Shown piece after piece: positions 43,080-51,186 of a DNA stretch of 64,000 bases. The notes beneath the pieces are model-generated. The model was not told the origin of the DNA and made no database searches. It worked only from the letters and a program-made list of their open reading frames with translations. The position numbers and the translations under genes were made by a program. The stretch is from Cohnella phaseoli (GTDB lineage Bacteria > Bacillota > Bacilli > Paenibacillales > Paenibacillaceae): the NCBI RefSeq assembly GCF_003386235.1, contig NZ_QRDZ01000028.1, positions 62,001 through 126,000 of the forward strand, in the 5' to 3' direction. Within the stretch, counting starts at the first letter, position 1. Each line of letters begins with the position of its first letter.

Positions 43080-44453
43080 TTATTTTTTATCCTGCTTAGC
43101 CCAATAGTCGTCGTAGATTTTTTGGGTTTTGGCGACAAGATCCTTGAATGCCTGTTCCACGGGCACATTGTTGAGCAGCACCTCGTTCGTCGCGTTCACG
43201 ATCAGCGTGCGCTCCTGGTTCTCGTCGATGAAGAAGTGCGCCTTGCTGTTGTCGAGCTGCCGAATGAACGGCCCGAGCTTCTCGTCGTTTACGTATTTGT
43301 CCTGGGAACCGACGGCTTTCTGAGCCGGCAGCTCCCCGACCCGTTCCACCCATTTCTCCTGTACTTCCTTGCTCGTCAGGAATTTCAGAAATTCCTTGGC
43401 CGCCTCCAGCTTGGCGCCCTGGACGTTCTTCGGAATGGCGTTCGCCCAGAAGGAAGCCGGAGCGGACTTCTCTTTGTAGGACGGGAGCGGCGCGATGCCG
43501 TAGACGAGATCGGGAGCGTCGTTCTTAAGCGCGCCGAGCCGGAACGATCCGTCAATGTTGATCGCGGCATGCCCCGTCTTGAAGGCGTTGATATCGTCGT
43601 TATAAAATCCGTTAATGCCCGTCTTGTGCGTAATCGCAAAATCGAGCAAGTATTGGAACGCTTCGAGACCGGCGGGGGTTTCGTCCCATAGCACCTTCCT
43701 GCGGTCGTCGCTCAGATCCTGCGCGCCCGCCTGCGGCAGCAAGCCGTCGCGGAACCAGTGATGGAGCTGCGCTCCCGGCTCCCAAGCGAAGCCTTCGACG
43801 ACGAATTGCCCTTTGTCGTCCTTCTCCGTCAGCTTCTTGGCCGCGTCGACAAGCTCCTCCCATGTCGTCGGCGGCTCCGCGATCTGCGCTTTGGCGAACA
43901 AGTCCTTGTTATAGAACAGCGCCAGCGTGCGTACGGCCGTCGGAATGGCATAATAGGCTCCGTCCAGCTTGGCGGCGCTGACGAGCGGATAGTAGTCGCT
44001 CTCGATCTGCGTCGGCGGGAAAGCATCTTCCGGGAGGGGCTGCAGGTATCCGGAAGCTACGTATTGCGGCAGCCAGCCGTAGTACAGGTTGATGACGTCC
44101 GGTCCTTTGCCGGCCGGAACGAGCGTCGCGACCTTCTGGCTGTATTGGTCGTACGGAAAGTTCGTCTGCTTGACGGTAATGTTGGGATGAAGCGTCTGAA
44201 ACTCCTGGATGAGCTCGTCGATCAACTCGACTTTGGCCGGAAACTCGTACTGCCAGTATTCGATCGTCACCTTCTCCGCGCTTGCGGAAGAGGGAGCCTC
44301 CCCCGCCGATGCCTGCGGCGATGCCGCCGCGTTCGAAGACGCCGGCGAGGCGTCTCCCCCTTTGCCATTGTCTCCTCCGCAAGCCGTCAATACGACCAGA
44401 AGGGCGGCGAGGGCCGACGCTAGCTTTATACCGTAACGCAAGGGTTGATTCAT
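43080..44453 (-). CDS. Sugar ABC transporter substrate-binding lipoprotein
   Basis: A 457-residue family-1 solute-binding protein. The lipoprotein signal is MNQPLRYGIKLASALAALL followed by VVLTACG with Cys at about residue 25, then an Ala/Ser/Pro linker. Conserved sugar-binder segments follow (LIDELIQEFQTLHPNITVKQ, PTTWEELVDAAKKLT). ATG at 44453 overlaps the amidohydrolase stop (ATGA) and has AGGAGAGG upstream. The coupled lyase and amidohydrolase suggest a ligand with carboxylate or amide groups, not a plain sugar, but this is inference. Confidence 0.9.
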   Translation of the reverse strand: MNQPLRYGIKLASALAALLVVLTACGGDNGKGGDASPASSNAAASPQASAGEAPSSASAEKVTIEYWQYEFPAKVELIDELIQEFQTLHPNITVKQTNFPYDQYSQKVATLVPAGKGPDVINLYYGWLPQYVASGYLQPLPEDAFPPTQIESDYYPLVSAAKLDGAYYAIPTAVRTLALFYNKDLFAKAQIAEPPTTWEELVDAAKKLTEKDDKGQFVVEGFAWEPGAQLHHWFRDGLLPQAGAQDLSDDRRKVLWDETPAGLEAFQYLLDFAITHKTGINGFYNDDINAFKTGHAAINIDGSFRLGALKNDAPDLVYGIAPLPSYKEKSAPASFWANAIPKNVQGAKLEAAKEFLKFLTSKEVQEKWVERVGELPAQKAVGSQDKYVNDEKLGPFIRQLDNSKAHFFIDENQERTLIVNATNEVLLNNVPVEQAFKDLVAKTQKIYDDYWAKQDKK

Positions 44454-45400
44454 TTTCTTGTCCTCTCCTCTTGATCCGAAATGGTCAATGCACTCGGCAG
44501 GTTCAGCAGCTTTCTTGCATTGTTGCCGAAGATCGCCTCTATTTCTTCCTCCGCAAAGCGCAGCTCGCGAACGACGCGAACCTGATCCTGCAAATAACGA
44601 TAGTGATATCCTCTGGGAAACCCCATCGAATCGGTTCCGAAAACAATCCGTTCCGCGCCGATCAGCTCGCGGGTTTTGCGGAACAGAATTTCGAGATTCA
44701 ACTCGTACGGCATCCACCTTGTCCACTGATTGGAGCCCGACGTGTCTACATACACGTTCGGGCAGCTCCAGCACAGATGGAGCAGCTCGCGGAAGTAGCC
44801 GCACCCGAAATGCGGGATGACGAACGGAATGTCGGTATACTCACGCGCGACGTTAAAGATGGCGAGCGGGTTAATATTCCGGTGCTCGACAATGCCGCCG
44901 GCGTGCCCCAGCATTCCGAAATGGATCAGCACCGGCAGCCCCCGTTCCGCCAGGAACGCCCAGATCGGGCGAAGCGACGGATCGTCGTATGAGATTAGCG
45001 TCAGCGGTCCGAACTGCTTGTAGCCCTTCAGTCCGAGCTCGTCGACTGCCCTTTGCAGCTCGGATAGCGCGTCCGGCCCTTCGATCGGATGCGATGCGAA
45101 GCCCGTAAACCGATCGGGAGCTCTTGAGATTTGCTCGGCCAACTCGTCGTTCGTGGGACCGGTCAGAAAATTCATGCCCCCGATGCCGTATTTGTCCAGC
45201 TCGTCTTTCCAGCGATCGGCCAGCGGTCTCGCTTGCTCCGCCGGATTCTCCTTGGCCGAGCCGAAATCCCAAGTCAGCCTCATCCGCTCGGCCCGCTCCC
45301 TGCCGTACTCTGCAATCTGCTCGTGCGCTTCATACAGCCTCGGAAAAGGATAGGGCATGTGACCGTGAATATCGAACACTTTGAATCCCTCTCTGAACAT
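44450..45400 (-). CDS. Amidohydrolase-2 family TIM-barrel hydrolase
   Basis: A 316-residue enzyme of the amidohydrolase-2 superfamily. It begins MFREGFKVFDIHGHMPYPFP, where the HxH metal pair sits at the end of strand 1; later ligands are likely in PVLIHFGMLGHAGG and FVIPHFGCGYFRE, and the final Asp in VFGTDSMGFPRG. Such enzymes hydrolyse or decarboxylate small cyclic or aromatic acids, lactones and related compounds. ATG at 45400 follows AGGAGG. It lies 16 bases after the lyase-like gene and overlaps the binding-protein gene, so it should process the imported compound. Confidence 0.85.
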   Translation of the reverse strand: MFREGFKVFDIHGHMPYPFPRLYEAHEQIAEYGRERAERMRLTWDFGSAKENPAEQARPLADRWKDELDKYGIGGMNFLTGPTNDELAEQISRAPDRFTGFASHPIEGPDALSELQRAVDELGLKGYKQFGPLTLISYDDPSLRPIWAFLAERGLPVLIHFGMLGHAGGIVEHRNINPLAIFNVAREYTDIPFVIPHFGCGYFRELLHLCWSCPNVYVDTSGSNQWTRWMPYELNLEILFRKTRELIGAERIVFGTDSMGFPRGYHYRYLQDQVRVVRELRFAEEEIEAIFGNNARKLLNLPSALTISDQEERTRK

Positions 45401-45416
45401 CGGCCATTCCTCCTTC

Positions 45417-46922
45417 CTATCCGCGCGGCCGCAACCAGGCGACCAGTATTTCGTCCAACTCGGCGGCTCTGCTCTTCTGAAGCTCCCGCTCCCGATCAAG
45501 CCGCGTCCTCTCGCCGTCCAGCCTCTCCCACTGCCCGCGCAGCGCCCGCTCAACCTCCTTCGGGCTCGGCCCTCCCCGCAGTTGGCGCACGGAGACGAAA
45601 TGCCCGGGATCGAGCGCTTCCGCCAGTTCGTCCGCGGTTAGGCGAAGCGGACGGCCCAGAACGGCCTCCGCTGCGGCGTTCAACCGTTCCGGCGTCAGCT
45701 CGCGAACGGCCAACCCTTCGGCGTCCGCATCTCGTATCAGCCTCGACACGATGCTATGGCTGACCCGGAACGCAAGCCCCTCCCTGCGCACCAGCGTATC
45801 CGCCAGTTCTGTCGTCGCAGCGAAGCTTGCTTCGGCCCGAGAGCGCAGCGCGTCCGCGTTCACCTCCAAGGTGGCGATGATGCCAGCGAGTAGGCGATAG
45901 ACCGTCTCGAGCGTACGCAGACATCTCCAGGCGTAAGGCTGAAGATCGTCTTCCGTGTCGACGATATCTCCGAACGGCGTATTGTGGATCATCGTCAATA
46001 CCGTAGCGGCATCCCCCGCGCAGCTCGACAGCAAGGAGCGCGCGTGCTCGATCGATACGGGATTGCGTTTCTGCGGCATGATCGAGCTGATCTGCACGAA
46101 CGGATCGGCTACCCGGATCGCTGCGAATTCCTGCGTGCACCAGAGCAGCAGCTCCTGCGCGAATCGTCCCAGATTAACCGCAGCCAGCGACGTCGCGGTC
46201 GCCGCCTCGCCGACGTAGTCGGCCCCGCTGACCGCGTCGTACGTATTTTCAATGACCTCGCCGAAGCCGAGCAGCTCCGCCGTACGCAATCGATCAATCG
46301 CGAAGCCCGAGCCGGTTAGAGCAGCGGCGCCCATGCTGCTGCGGTTGCAATTGGCATAGGCTGCCTTCAACCGGCAGAAGTCGCGGGCGAGCGAATCGGA
46401 TACGGCCAAGGCGTAATGCGCCATCGTTGTCGGCTGAGCCTGCTGCGTGTGCGTGTATCCAAGCATCAGCGTGTCGACGTGCTTTTCGGCAAACTCGATC
46501 AACCGGCTTCTCAGCTCGAGGCCGGCATCCAGCGTTCGCAGCAGCTTCTCCCGAAGCGCGATCCGGTAGACGGCGATGCCCATATCGTTCCGGCTTCTGG
46601 CCAGATGCAAACTGCCCGCGGCCTCTCCCGCCGCCTTCGTCAGCTCATGCTCGACCTCGAAGAACAAATCTTCAAATCGTCCCGTATACCGGCTCGTTGC
46701 GAGCTTTGCCAGATCGAGGCCGAGCAGCGCCTTCGCGATTGCTTGAGCCTCCTCCTCCCCGATCAGCCCTTGCTCCGCCAGCATAATCAGATGCGCCTTG
46801 TTAACGGCGTTCACCGGGGCCAGCAACTGCTCCTGAGCCTGCCGATAGATCGGCTCCAGAATCGCCTTCGCGTAGAACCCGCCGGCGTTCTCCTCCCCTT
46901 CTTTCTTTTCCGGCTCTCCCAC
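45417..46922 (-). CDS. Argininosuccinate lyase-like enzyme (fumarase/aspartase superfamily)
   Basis: A protein of about 501 residues with all three superfamily regions: HLARSRNDMGIAVYR, GYTHTQQAQPTTMAHY and the catalytic-serine loop SSIMPQKRNPVSIEHA. It is closest to argininosuccinate lyase in these motifs, but it lies in a transporter operon without any arginine gene. Relatives split C-N bonds to release fumarate, as in EDDS lyase, so it may cleave an N-substituted aspartate or similar imported compound. GTG at 46922 with AGGTGA ten bases upstream is preferred; TTG at 46952 is possible but lacks a ribosome binding site. Its leader contains a terminator. A true ArgH role is the alternative. 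Confidence 0.82.
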   Translation of the reverse strand: MGEPEKKEGEENAGGFYAKAILEPIYRQAQEQLLAPVNAVNKAHLIMLAEQGLIGEEEAQAIAKALLGLDLAKLATSRYTGRFEDLFFEVEHELTKAAGEAAGSLHLARSRNDMGIAVYRIALREKLLRTLDAGLELRSRLIEFAEKHVDTLMLGYTHTQQAQPTTMAHYALAVSDSLARDFCRLKAAYANCNRSSMGAAALTGSGFAIDRLRTAELLGFGEVIENTYDAVSGADYVGEAATATSLAAVNLGRFAQELLLWCTQEFAAIRVADPFVQISSIMPQKRNPVSIEHARSLLSSCAGDAATVLTMIHNTPFGDIVDTEDDLQPYAWRCLRTLETVYRLLAGIIATLEVNADALRSRAEASFAATTELADTLVRREGLAFRVSHSIVSRLIRDADAEGLAVRELTPERLNAAAEAVLGRPLRLTADELAEALDPGHFVSVRQLRGGPSPKEVERALRGQWERLDGERTRLDRERELQKSRAAELDEILVAWLRPRG

Positions 46923-46974
46923 TCGCTTGCCATCACCTGCTCTCTCTGCCAATCGGATTTACATAAACAAAAAA

Positions 46975-47001
46975 AGACCAAACCTCTAGCTTGTTTGGTC
47001 T
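46975..47001 (-). terminator. Leader terminator (attenuator candidate) of the lyase operon
   Basis: On the minus strand AGACCAAAC and GTTTGGTCT form a perfect 9-bp stem with a 9-base loop, followed by TTTTTT. It lies between the promoter at 47061-47089 and the first gene, about 50 bases after the expected transcript start. A second AGACCA just upstream could pair with the same 3' arm, giving an alternative fold. Confidence 0.8.
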
Positions 47002-47060
47002 CCAGTGGTCTGGTCGATACATATATATTCCGATTGGATTAGTCGTGTTTATAATGTCTT

Positions 47061-47089
47061 ATTCTAGACCTTGACGTTTGTGATGTCAA
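47061..47089 (-). promoter_or_regulatory. SigA promoter of the lyase/amidohydrolase/importer operon
   Basis: On the minus strand TTGACA (47084-47089) and TAGAAT (47061-47066) are separated by exactly 17 bases. The predicted start is near 47054, giving a leader of about 130 bases to the GTG start. Confidence 0.85.
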
Positions 47090-47097
47090 TATGGAAT

Positions 47098-47138
47098 TTG
47101 GAAAATAAGGCTCGTTCCGGTAGACTGGAGAAAATACG
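47098..47138 (+). promoter_or_regulatory. Promoter segment of the winged-helix gene, copy of the one at 40180
   Basis: TTGGAA and TAGACT at 17-base spacing within a 41-base segment that differs at three positions from 40180-40220. It lies back to back with the minus-strand promoter at 47061-47089. Confidence 0.65.
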
Positions 47139-47198
47139 AGAGTTGCTAGTTTCCCTACCGTCCAAAGTCGTCATGAACACCGAAAGGAAGGTCTCCCG

Positions 47199-48329
47199 AT
47201 GGCACATCCTTCTTCTACGGACACGAGCCCAGAGTCCGTTCTAAGCCGTCGACAGCTTAATCGCGCGCTGCTGGAACGTCAGATGCTCATCCGCCGACAA
47301 AATCTTTCCGCTTTGGAAACGATAGAACATCTTGTAGGCATGCAATCGCAGGCTCCCGCTCCGCCTTACTTCGGCTTATGGACCAGGCTCGAAAACTTTC
47401 GGCAAGACGAGCTGGCGGAGCTGATTCGATCCCGTCAGGCGGTGCGGATCGCGCTGATGCGCTCGACGATTCATCTCGTCTCCGCCCGCGATGCTTTAGC
47501 GCTTCGCCCGCTCATTCAGCCGGCTATGGAAAGAGGGTACAGGTCGAACCATGGCAAACGTCTCGAAGGAGCCGACGAAGCCGAACTAGCAGCGGCAGCT
47601 CGCAGACTAGTCGAGGAAAGTCCGATGACTTTTCAGGAAATCGGCGAGCGCTTAGCGGCGGACGAGCGCTGGCAAGGGCGCGACATCGCCGCTTTAGGCG
47701 TTGCCGCGCGCACGCTGCTGTCGCTCGTGCAGGTGCCTCCGCGAGGACTGTGGGGCGAAAGCGGCGCGGCCGCTCATACGACGACAGAGGCATGGCTGGG
47801 GCTGGATAACGCCCCGCCAAGCTCGCCGGAATGGATGCTTGAACGCTATTTGGCTGCCTTCGGTCCTGCGACGGTTCAAGATATGCAGGCCTGGTGCGGC
47901 CTAACGCGATTGAACGAAGTCGTTCGGAGAATGCGTTCCCGCTTGCGGGTTTTCCGCGACGAGCAGGGGCGCGAGCTGTTTGATATCCCCGACGCTCCGC
48001 TCCCCGACGAGAACTTGCCGGTTGCTCCGCGATATGTCGCCGAATTTGACAATGTGCTGCTGTCGCATGCCGATCGGACGCGAATCATCTCCGAGGACGA
48101 TCGCAAACGCGTCTTCACGATCAACGGAATTATTCGCCCGACGTTTCTGATCGACGGATTCGTCGCCGGAATTTGGAGCATTGTGCGAGAACGCGCGGCT
48201 GCGGCGCTCGTTATCGAGCCTTTTCGTCCGCTGAGCCGGGAAGATCAAGACAGTCTAATCGCAGAAGGGGAGCATTTGCTGCAATTCGCCGCCCCCGAAT
48301 GCGAACAAAGAGAAATTCGTTTTATCTAG
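47199..48329 (+). CDS. Winged-helix DNA-binding protein (HTH_42 / YcaQ-like family)
   Basis: A 376-residue protein of the winged helix DNA-binding family PF06224. Family segments are LSRRQLNRALLERQ, the HLVGMQSQAPAPPYFGLW region at about residues 47-64, and the C-terminal FLIDGFVAGIW. Relatives include YcaQ/AlkX-type DNA glycosylases and uncharacterised proteins common in actinobacteria and Paenibacilli. A DNA repair or regulatory role cannot be chosen from the sequence. It is a single gene with its own promoter segment and a terminator downstream. Confidence 0.82.
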   Translation: MAHPSSTDTSPESVLSRRQLNRALLERQMLIRRQNLSALETIEHLVGMQSQAPAPPYFGLWTRLENFRQDELAELIRSRQAVRIALMRSTIHLVSARDALALRPLIQPAMERGYRSNHGKRLEGADEAELAAAARRLVEESPMTFQEIGERLAADERWQGRDIAALGVAARTLLSLVQVPPRGLWGESGAAAHTTTEAWLGLDNAPPSSPEWMLERYLAAFGPATVQDMQAWCGLTRLNEVVRRMRSRLRVFRDEQGRELFDIPDAPLPDENLPVAPRYVAEFDNVLLSHADRTRIISEDDRKRVFTINGIIRPTFLIDGFVAGIWSIVRERAAAALVIEPFRPLSREDQDSLIAEGEHLLQFAAPECEQREIRFI

Positions 48330-48358
48330 GGTTAAACCCGCGAATAGCCTTCCGAAAG

Positions 48359-48403
48359 GGAGCGGTTATGTCGGCCTGATCAGCAGACAAAACCGCTCCT
48401 TTT
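48359..48403 (+). terminator. Terminator after the winged-helix gene
   Basis: GGAGCGGTT-A-TGTC pairs with GACA-A-AACCGCTCC around a 13-base loop, followed by TTTTCTC. Confidence 0.85.
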
Positions 48404-48507
48404 CTCATGACAACCACATCATTTGCAGCTTCTGGAAGGAAACTGCCGAAATTCGTCGAACTCACAAATGGCAGAGAACTTTTTACCAGGAATGGAATGA
48501 ACAGAGA

Positions 48508-49290
48508 ATGGAAGCGCCAATCGTACTCAAACGGCGGATTCGTCCGGAATACGTCATCGTTAGCTTGCTGCTGCTCATCCCGATGGGAGTGGCAATTATC
48601 TGCTTTTTGCCGCGTTATGCCACTTTCTCCGCACCTGGCGACATTCCGTCGGTGCAGGAGCTTGGCGTAAACGGAAGCGTTCGTTTCTGTTACGTCCAGG
48701 AAGGCGTCGTCCATAATCTGTACGAGCGATGGAGTGTAAATAAGGCATACCCTGAAGCGGAATTCGTATCTGCCGACAGCTCGGCGATGGAAGAAATGGA
48801 AGAAATGATGGAGATCGGAGAAAGTCTGCGAGACGAGACCCTTCTCCATGCGATCACGACCGTCGAAGCAGCGGCAGAGGTAGCGCTTGACGAGGAAGAG
48901 AGATCAAGCCGCCTGGAAGAGCTGATCGAGCTGGCGGGCGAATACTACGGCGATTCCTTGGGACTGATGCTTGCGATCGGCCTGTTTGAGGAGTCTCGCA
49001 ATGAGGACTTCTCCGACGGCGGACGGTACGTTATCGCCGGAACCGGAACGATGGAGGCGGATCATCTAGTAGGCTCGGTAGGCGCGATTCGGGAGAAGCT
49101 TCTTACCGCGGAGAAGTTCGGTGCCGACTATTTCTTCGTTCCCGGCGATAGGGACAGGTTTTATTATGAAGGAATCAGCAACGAGGAAGAAGCCCTGCAT
49201 TGGGCGGACGAGTTGGAGCTGAGTCTTGAGGTCGTACCCGTGGATACGTTGGAAGAGGCTGTCGATTTTCTGCAAAAATTAAAGGAATAA
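48508..49290 (+). CDS. Membrane-anchored Lon-type (S16) protease domain protein, YlbL-like without PDZ
   Basis: A 260-residue protein. One membrane segment (residues 14-34) is followed by a short region resembling the start of YlbL (NGSVRFCYVQEGVVHNLYERW-like), then directly a Lon proteolytic domain at about 118-260. The catalytic Ser is Ser150 in YYGDSLGLMLAIGL and the Lys is Lys197 in GSVGAIREKLLTAEKFGAD, about 45 residues apart as in Lon and YlbL. AGTGTMEADHLVGSVG and EVVPVDTLEEAVDFLQ also match the YlbL pattern. The PDZ domain that normally lies between is absent, and there is no ATPase. The active site should face the outside of the membrane. It is 17 bases before a membrane protein gene and probably co-transcribed. 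Confidence 0.8.
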   Translation: MEAPIVLKRRIRPEYVIVSLLLLIPMGVAIICFLPRYATFSAPGDIPSVQELGVNGSVRFCYVQEGVVHNLYERWSVNKAYPEAEFVSADSSAMEEMEEMMEIGESLRDETLLHAITTVEAAAEVALDEEERSSRLEELIELAGEYYGDSLGLMLAIGLFEESRNEDFSDGGRYVIAGTGTMEADHLVGSVGAIREKLLTAEKFGADYFFVPGDRDRFYYEGISNEEEALHWADELELSLEVVPVDTLEEAVDFLQKLKE

Positions 49291-49307
49291 GGAGAGGCTG
49301 CGTACGT

Positions 49308-49979
49308 ATGAAAAAGCTGTATTCCGAGGTTTTATCGAATGTATTCAAGATTTTGCTTACGATTCTCGTCTCGCTATCCGCAATTAATTTGCTTAGCACA
49401 GTCGTATATTCCGTGAACGAAACGGCCTATTTCGATTATGCCTACGAACTGGACTCGTTCGTTTCTCTCTTCGGAACGGTCCTATTCTATATCGTGCTGG
49501 TCGTCTATCTGGTCTGGATTTACCGTATACATATGGATTTGCAAAGCCTGTTCCCGTTCTACTCCCGTTCTCCGGGCATGGCACTGGCCTGCAATATGAT
49601 TCCAATCTTCAACATATACGGGATCCCTTCGGTATTTCTCCGCATCGGCCGACAATTCGACGGTACGCCCTCCACTTCCAGGCAGGGCCAGTTCATCATT
49701 GGCATGGTAGCGCCGCTTATCCTTCTGTACCTTCTGGACAATTCCGTTAGCCGGTATTTGGCCAGACTCGATACCGAACCAAGCGCCACTCTCCTTATCG
49801 TGTCCGGCGTATTGACTACGGCGCTGTATACCTGTTACTTGACGCTCTGTGTCCAAATTTCCAGGGCTCTGGCTCGGTCGGCTCAACAAGCCGCCTCGTC
49901 CTCGCCCGATCTCGACGCAGCTTCCGGTATCGCTCCAGAACGCTCCGCCGTTCCGCAGCACGCTTACCGCTTGAAGTGA
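49308..49979 (+). CDS. Multi-pass membrane protein (DUF4328-like)
   Basis: A 223-residue protein with five or six membrane helices, beginning LLTILVSLSAINLLSTVVYS and then FGTVLFYIVLVVYLVWIYRI. The segment SPGMALACNMIPIFNIYGIP is reminiscent of DUF4328. The C-terminal 35 residues are Ser/Ala-rich and soluble. AAGGAGAGG lies upstream. It follows the Lon-type protease gene closely and may be a partner or substrate of it; the function is unknown. Confidence 0.6.
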   Translation: MKKLYSEVLSNVFKILLTILVSLSAINLLSTVVYSVNETAYFDYAYELDSFVSLFGTVLFYIVLVVYLVWIYRIHMDLQSLFPFYSRSPGMALACNMIPIFNIYGIPSVFLRIGRQFDGTPSTSRQGQFIIGMVAPLILLYLLDNSVSRYLARLDTEPSATLLIVSGVLTTALYTCYLTLCVQISRALARSAQQAASSSPDLDAASGIAPERSAVPQHAYRLK

Positions 49980-50016
49980 TCGTATCGGGCCGGCTGCCAC
50001 TCCTTTGCCAGTGCGA

Positions 50017-50442
50017 TCACTTCCGGCTATTCCGCATTGCGGCCAACACCTTTACCCCCGGCTCGCCTCCGCTGGCGAGTCGGTCGTATTCCGCCGATTC
50101 TCTCGGAACCAACGCAAGTCTGCCCTGCGAATCAAAGTGCAGCCCCCAGCCATACTTCTTCGGCAGCATCGACGCGCGCAAACAAGCCATCGACTTGGAG
50201 AAAAACGCGCTGCGCAGTTCCTCCTCCCGAGCCTCCAACTCCTCCTGCGGAATCTCCTTGTGCAGGACATACGTCTGAAACAACAGCTCTTCTTGCGTAT
50301 ACTTATACGGATTATCCGCGACAAGGTCGTACTCGATGCCCGGCTTTGACCTGCCGCCCTTCTTCTCCGGCGGAATGATCCCGCGCTCCGCGGGGCAATC
50401 CGGAGACGCCGTAATGAACGTATTGTAGTAGTTCCAATCCAT
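50017..50442 (-). CDS. DUF6157-family protein
   Basis: A 141-residue soluble protein. It starts MDWNYYNTFITASPDCPAE and contains GIEYDLVADNPYKYTQEELL and SKSMACLRASMLPKKYGWGL, matching the small DUF6157 family of unknown function found widely in soil bacteria. ATG at 50442 is preferred, with GGAGG about a dozen bases upstream. It is followed by no recognisable partner gene. Confidence 0.75.
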   Translation of the reverse strand: MDWNYYNTFITASPDCPAERGIIPPEKKGGRSKPGIEYDLVADNPYKYTQEELLFQTYVLHKEIPQEELEAREEELRSAFFSKSMACLRASMLPKKYGWGLHFDSQGRLALVPRESAEYDRLASGGEPGVKVLAAMRNSRK

Positions 50443-50505
50443 AGCTTTAATGCCGCCTCCTTCTTTGTTTCCTCCATTATAGCGGACAATCACTGACAGA
50501 TCCGG

Positions 50506-51075
50506 TCAGCAATTGTCCTCCTGCAACAGATTAAGCAGCTCCTGCCAGCCGACGATTCTCGGCATATCCATATGGCGGTTGTAGGCATTATCCTTCACAT
50601 ACGTAACGGCCTTCAGCCCGCTTAACGTCTCGAGCACCTTAGGCTTATCGTCAAAATAATAGTCCAGTTCCAGCTCTCGGATAATGTGGACTTTGTCTAA
50701 GTCGTCCATTCCGCAGTAAAAGCGTTCTTCCGCGACCGGGAACCCCGCTTTAATCAGCGCCTTCTTCGTGCGCTCGCAATACTCGGCTTTTCTGGCCGTC
50801 ACGTAGTACACCTCGTGCCCGCGCCGTTCAAGCTCCTGCAGCACCTCGACGGCATCGGCGAACGGGGGAGCCGAATAATAGATTTCGTCCCGGTGGGTAT
50901 TCCACATCTCCCGTCCTTCATCGGCCGTCAATCCGAACGCCTCGTGAATCGGAATACAGGTCAGAGCATGGAACACTTCGATGTCTACCTGCCGGTTTAA
51001 TTTCGCGTTGTAAGTCCGGAATGCGTGCTCCCGCAAATTAAGCAAAGTGTCGTCGATGTCGAATCCGAACCTCAT
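50506..51075 (-). CDS. HAD-superfamily 5'-nucleotidase-like phosphatase
   Basis: A 189-residue phosphatase. Motif I is RFGFDIDDTLLNL with the nucleophile Asp and the second Asp, motif II VYYVTARKAEY, motif IV YYFDDKPKV. It resembles the YqfW / cytosolic 5'(3')-deoxyribonucleotidase group. ATG at 51075 has AAAGGAG ten bases upstream; GTG at 51081 is possible. Substrate unknown, probably a nucleotide or sugar phosphate. Confidence 0.82.
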   Translation of the reverse strand: MRFGFDIDDTLLNLREHAFRTYNAKLNRQVDIEVFHALTCIPIHEAFGLTADEGREMWNTHRDEIYYSAPPFADAVEVLQELERRGHEVYYVTARKAEYCERTKKALIKAGFPVAEERFYCGMDDLDKVHIIRELELDYYFDDKPKVLETLSGLKAVTYVKDNAYNRHMDMPRIVGWQELLNLLQEDNC

Positions 51076-51186
51076 AGGCACTGTTCTCCTTTATGTTAGT
51101 CCGCAATGAGATTATATCATGATCCCCGGTATGGAAAGCATTCAAACCTCCTGACGCGCCAAAAGAGACTGTTCCATTTCCCTTAC

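Noticed and set aside
46922..47089. T-box or known amino-acid riboswitch in the lyase operon leader
   Set aside because: No T-box sequence (AGGGTGGNACCGCG-like) or specifier stem is present, and the leader is too short; only an unclassified attenuator is supported.
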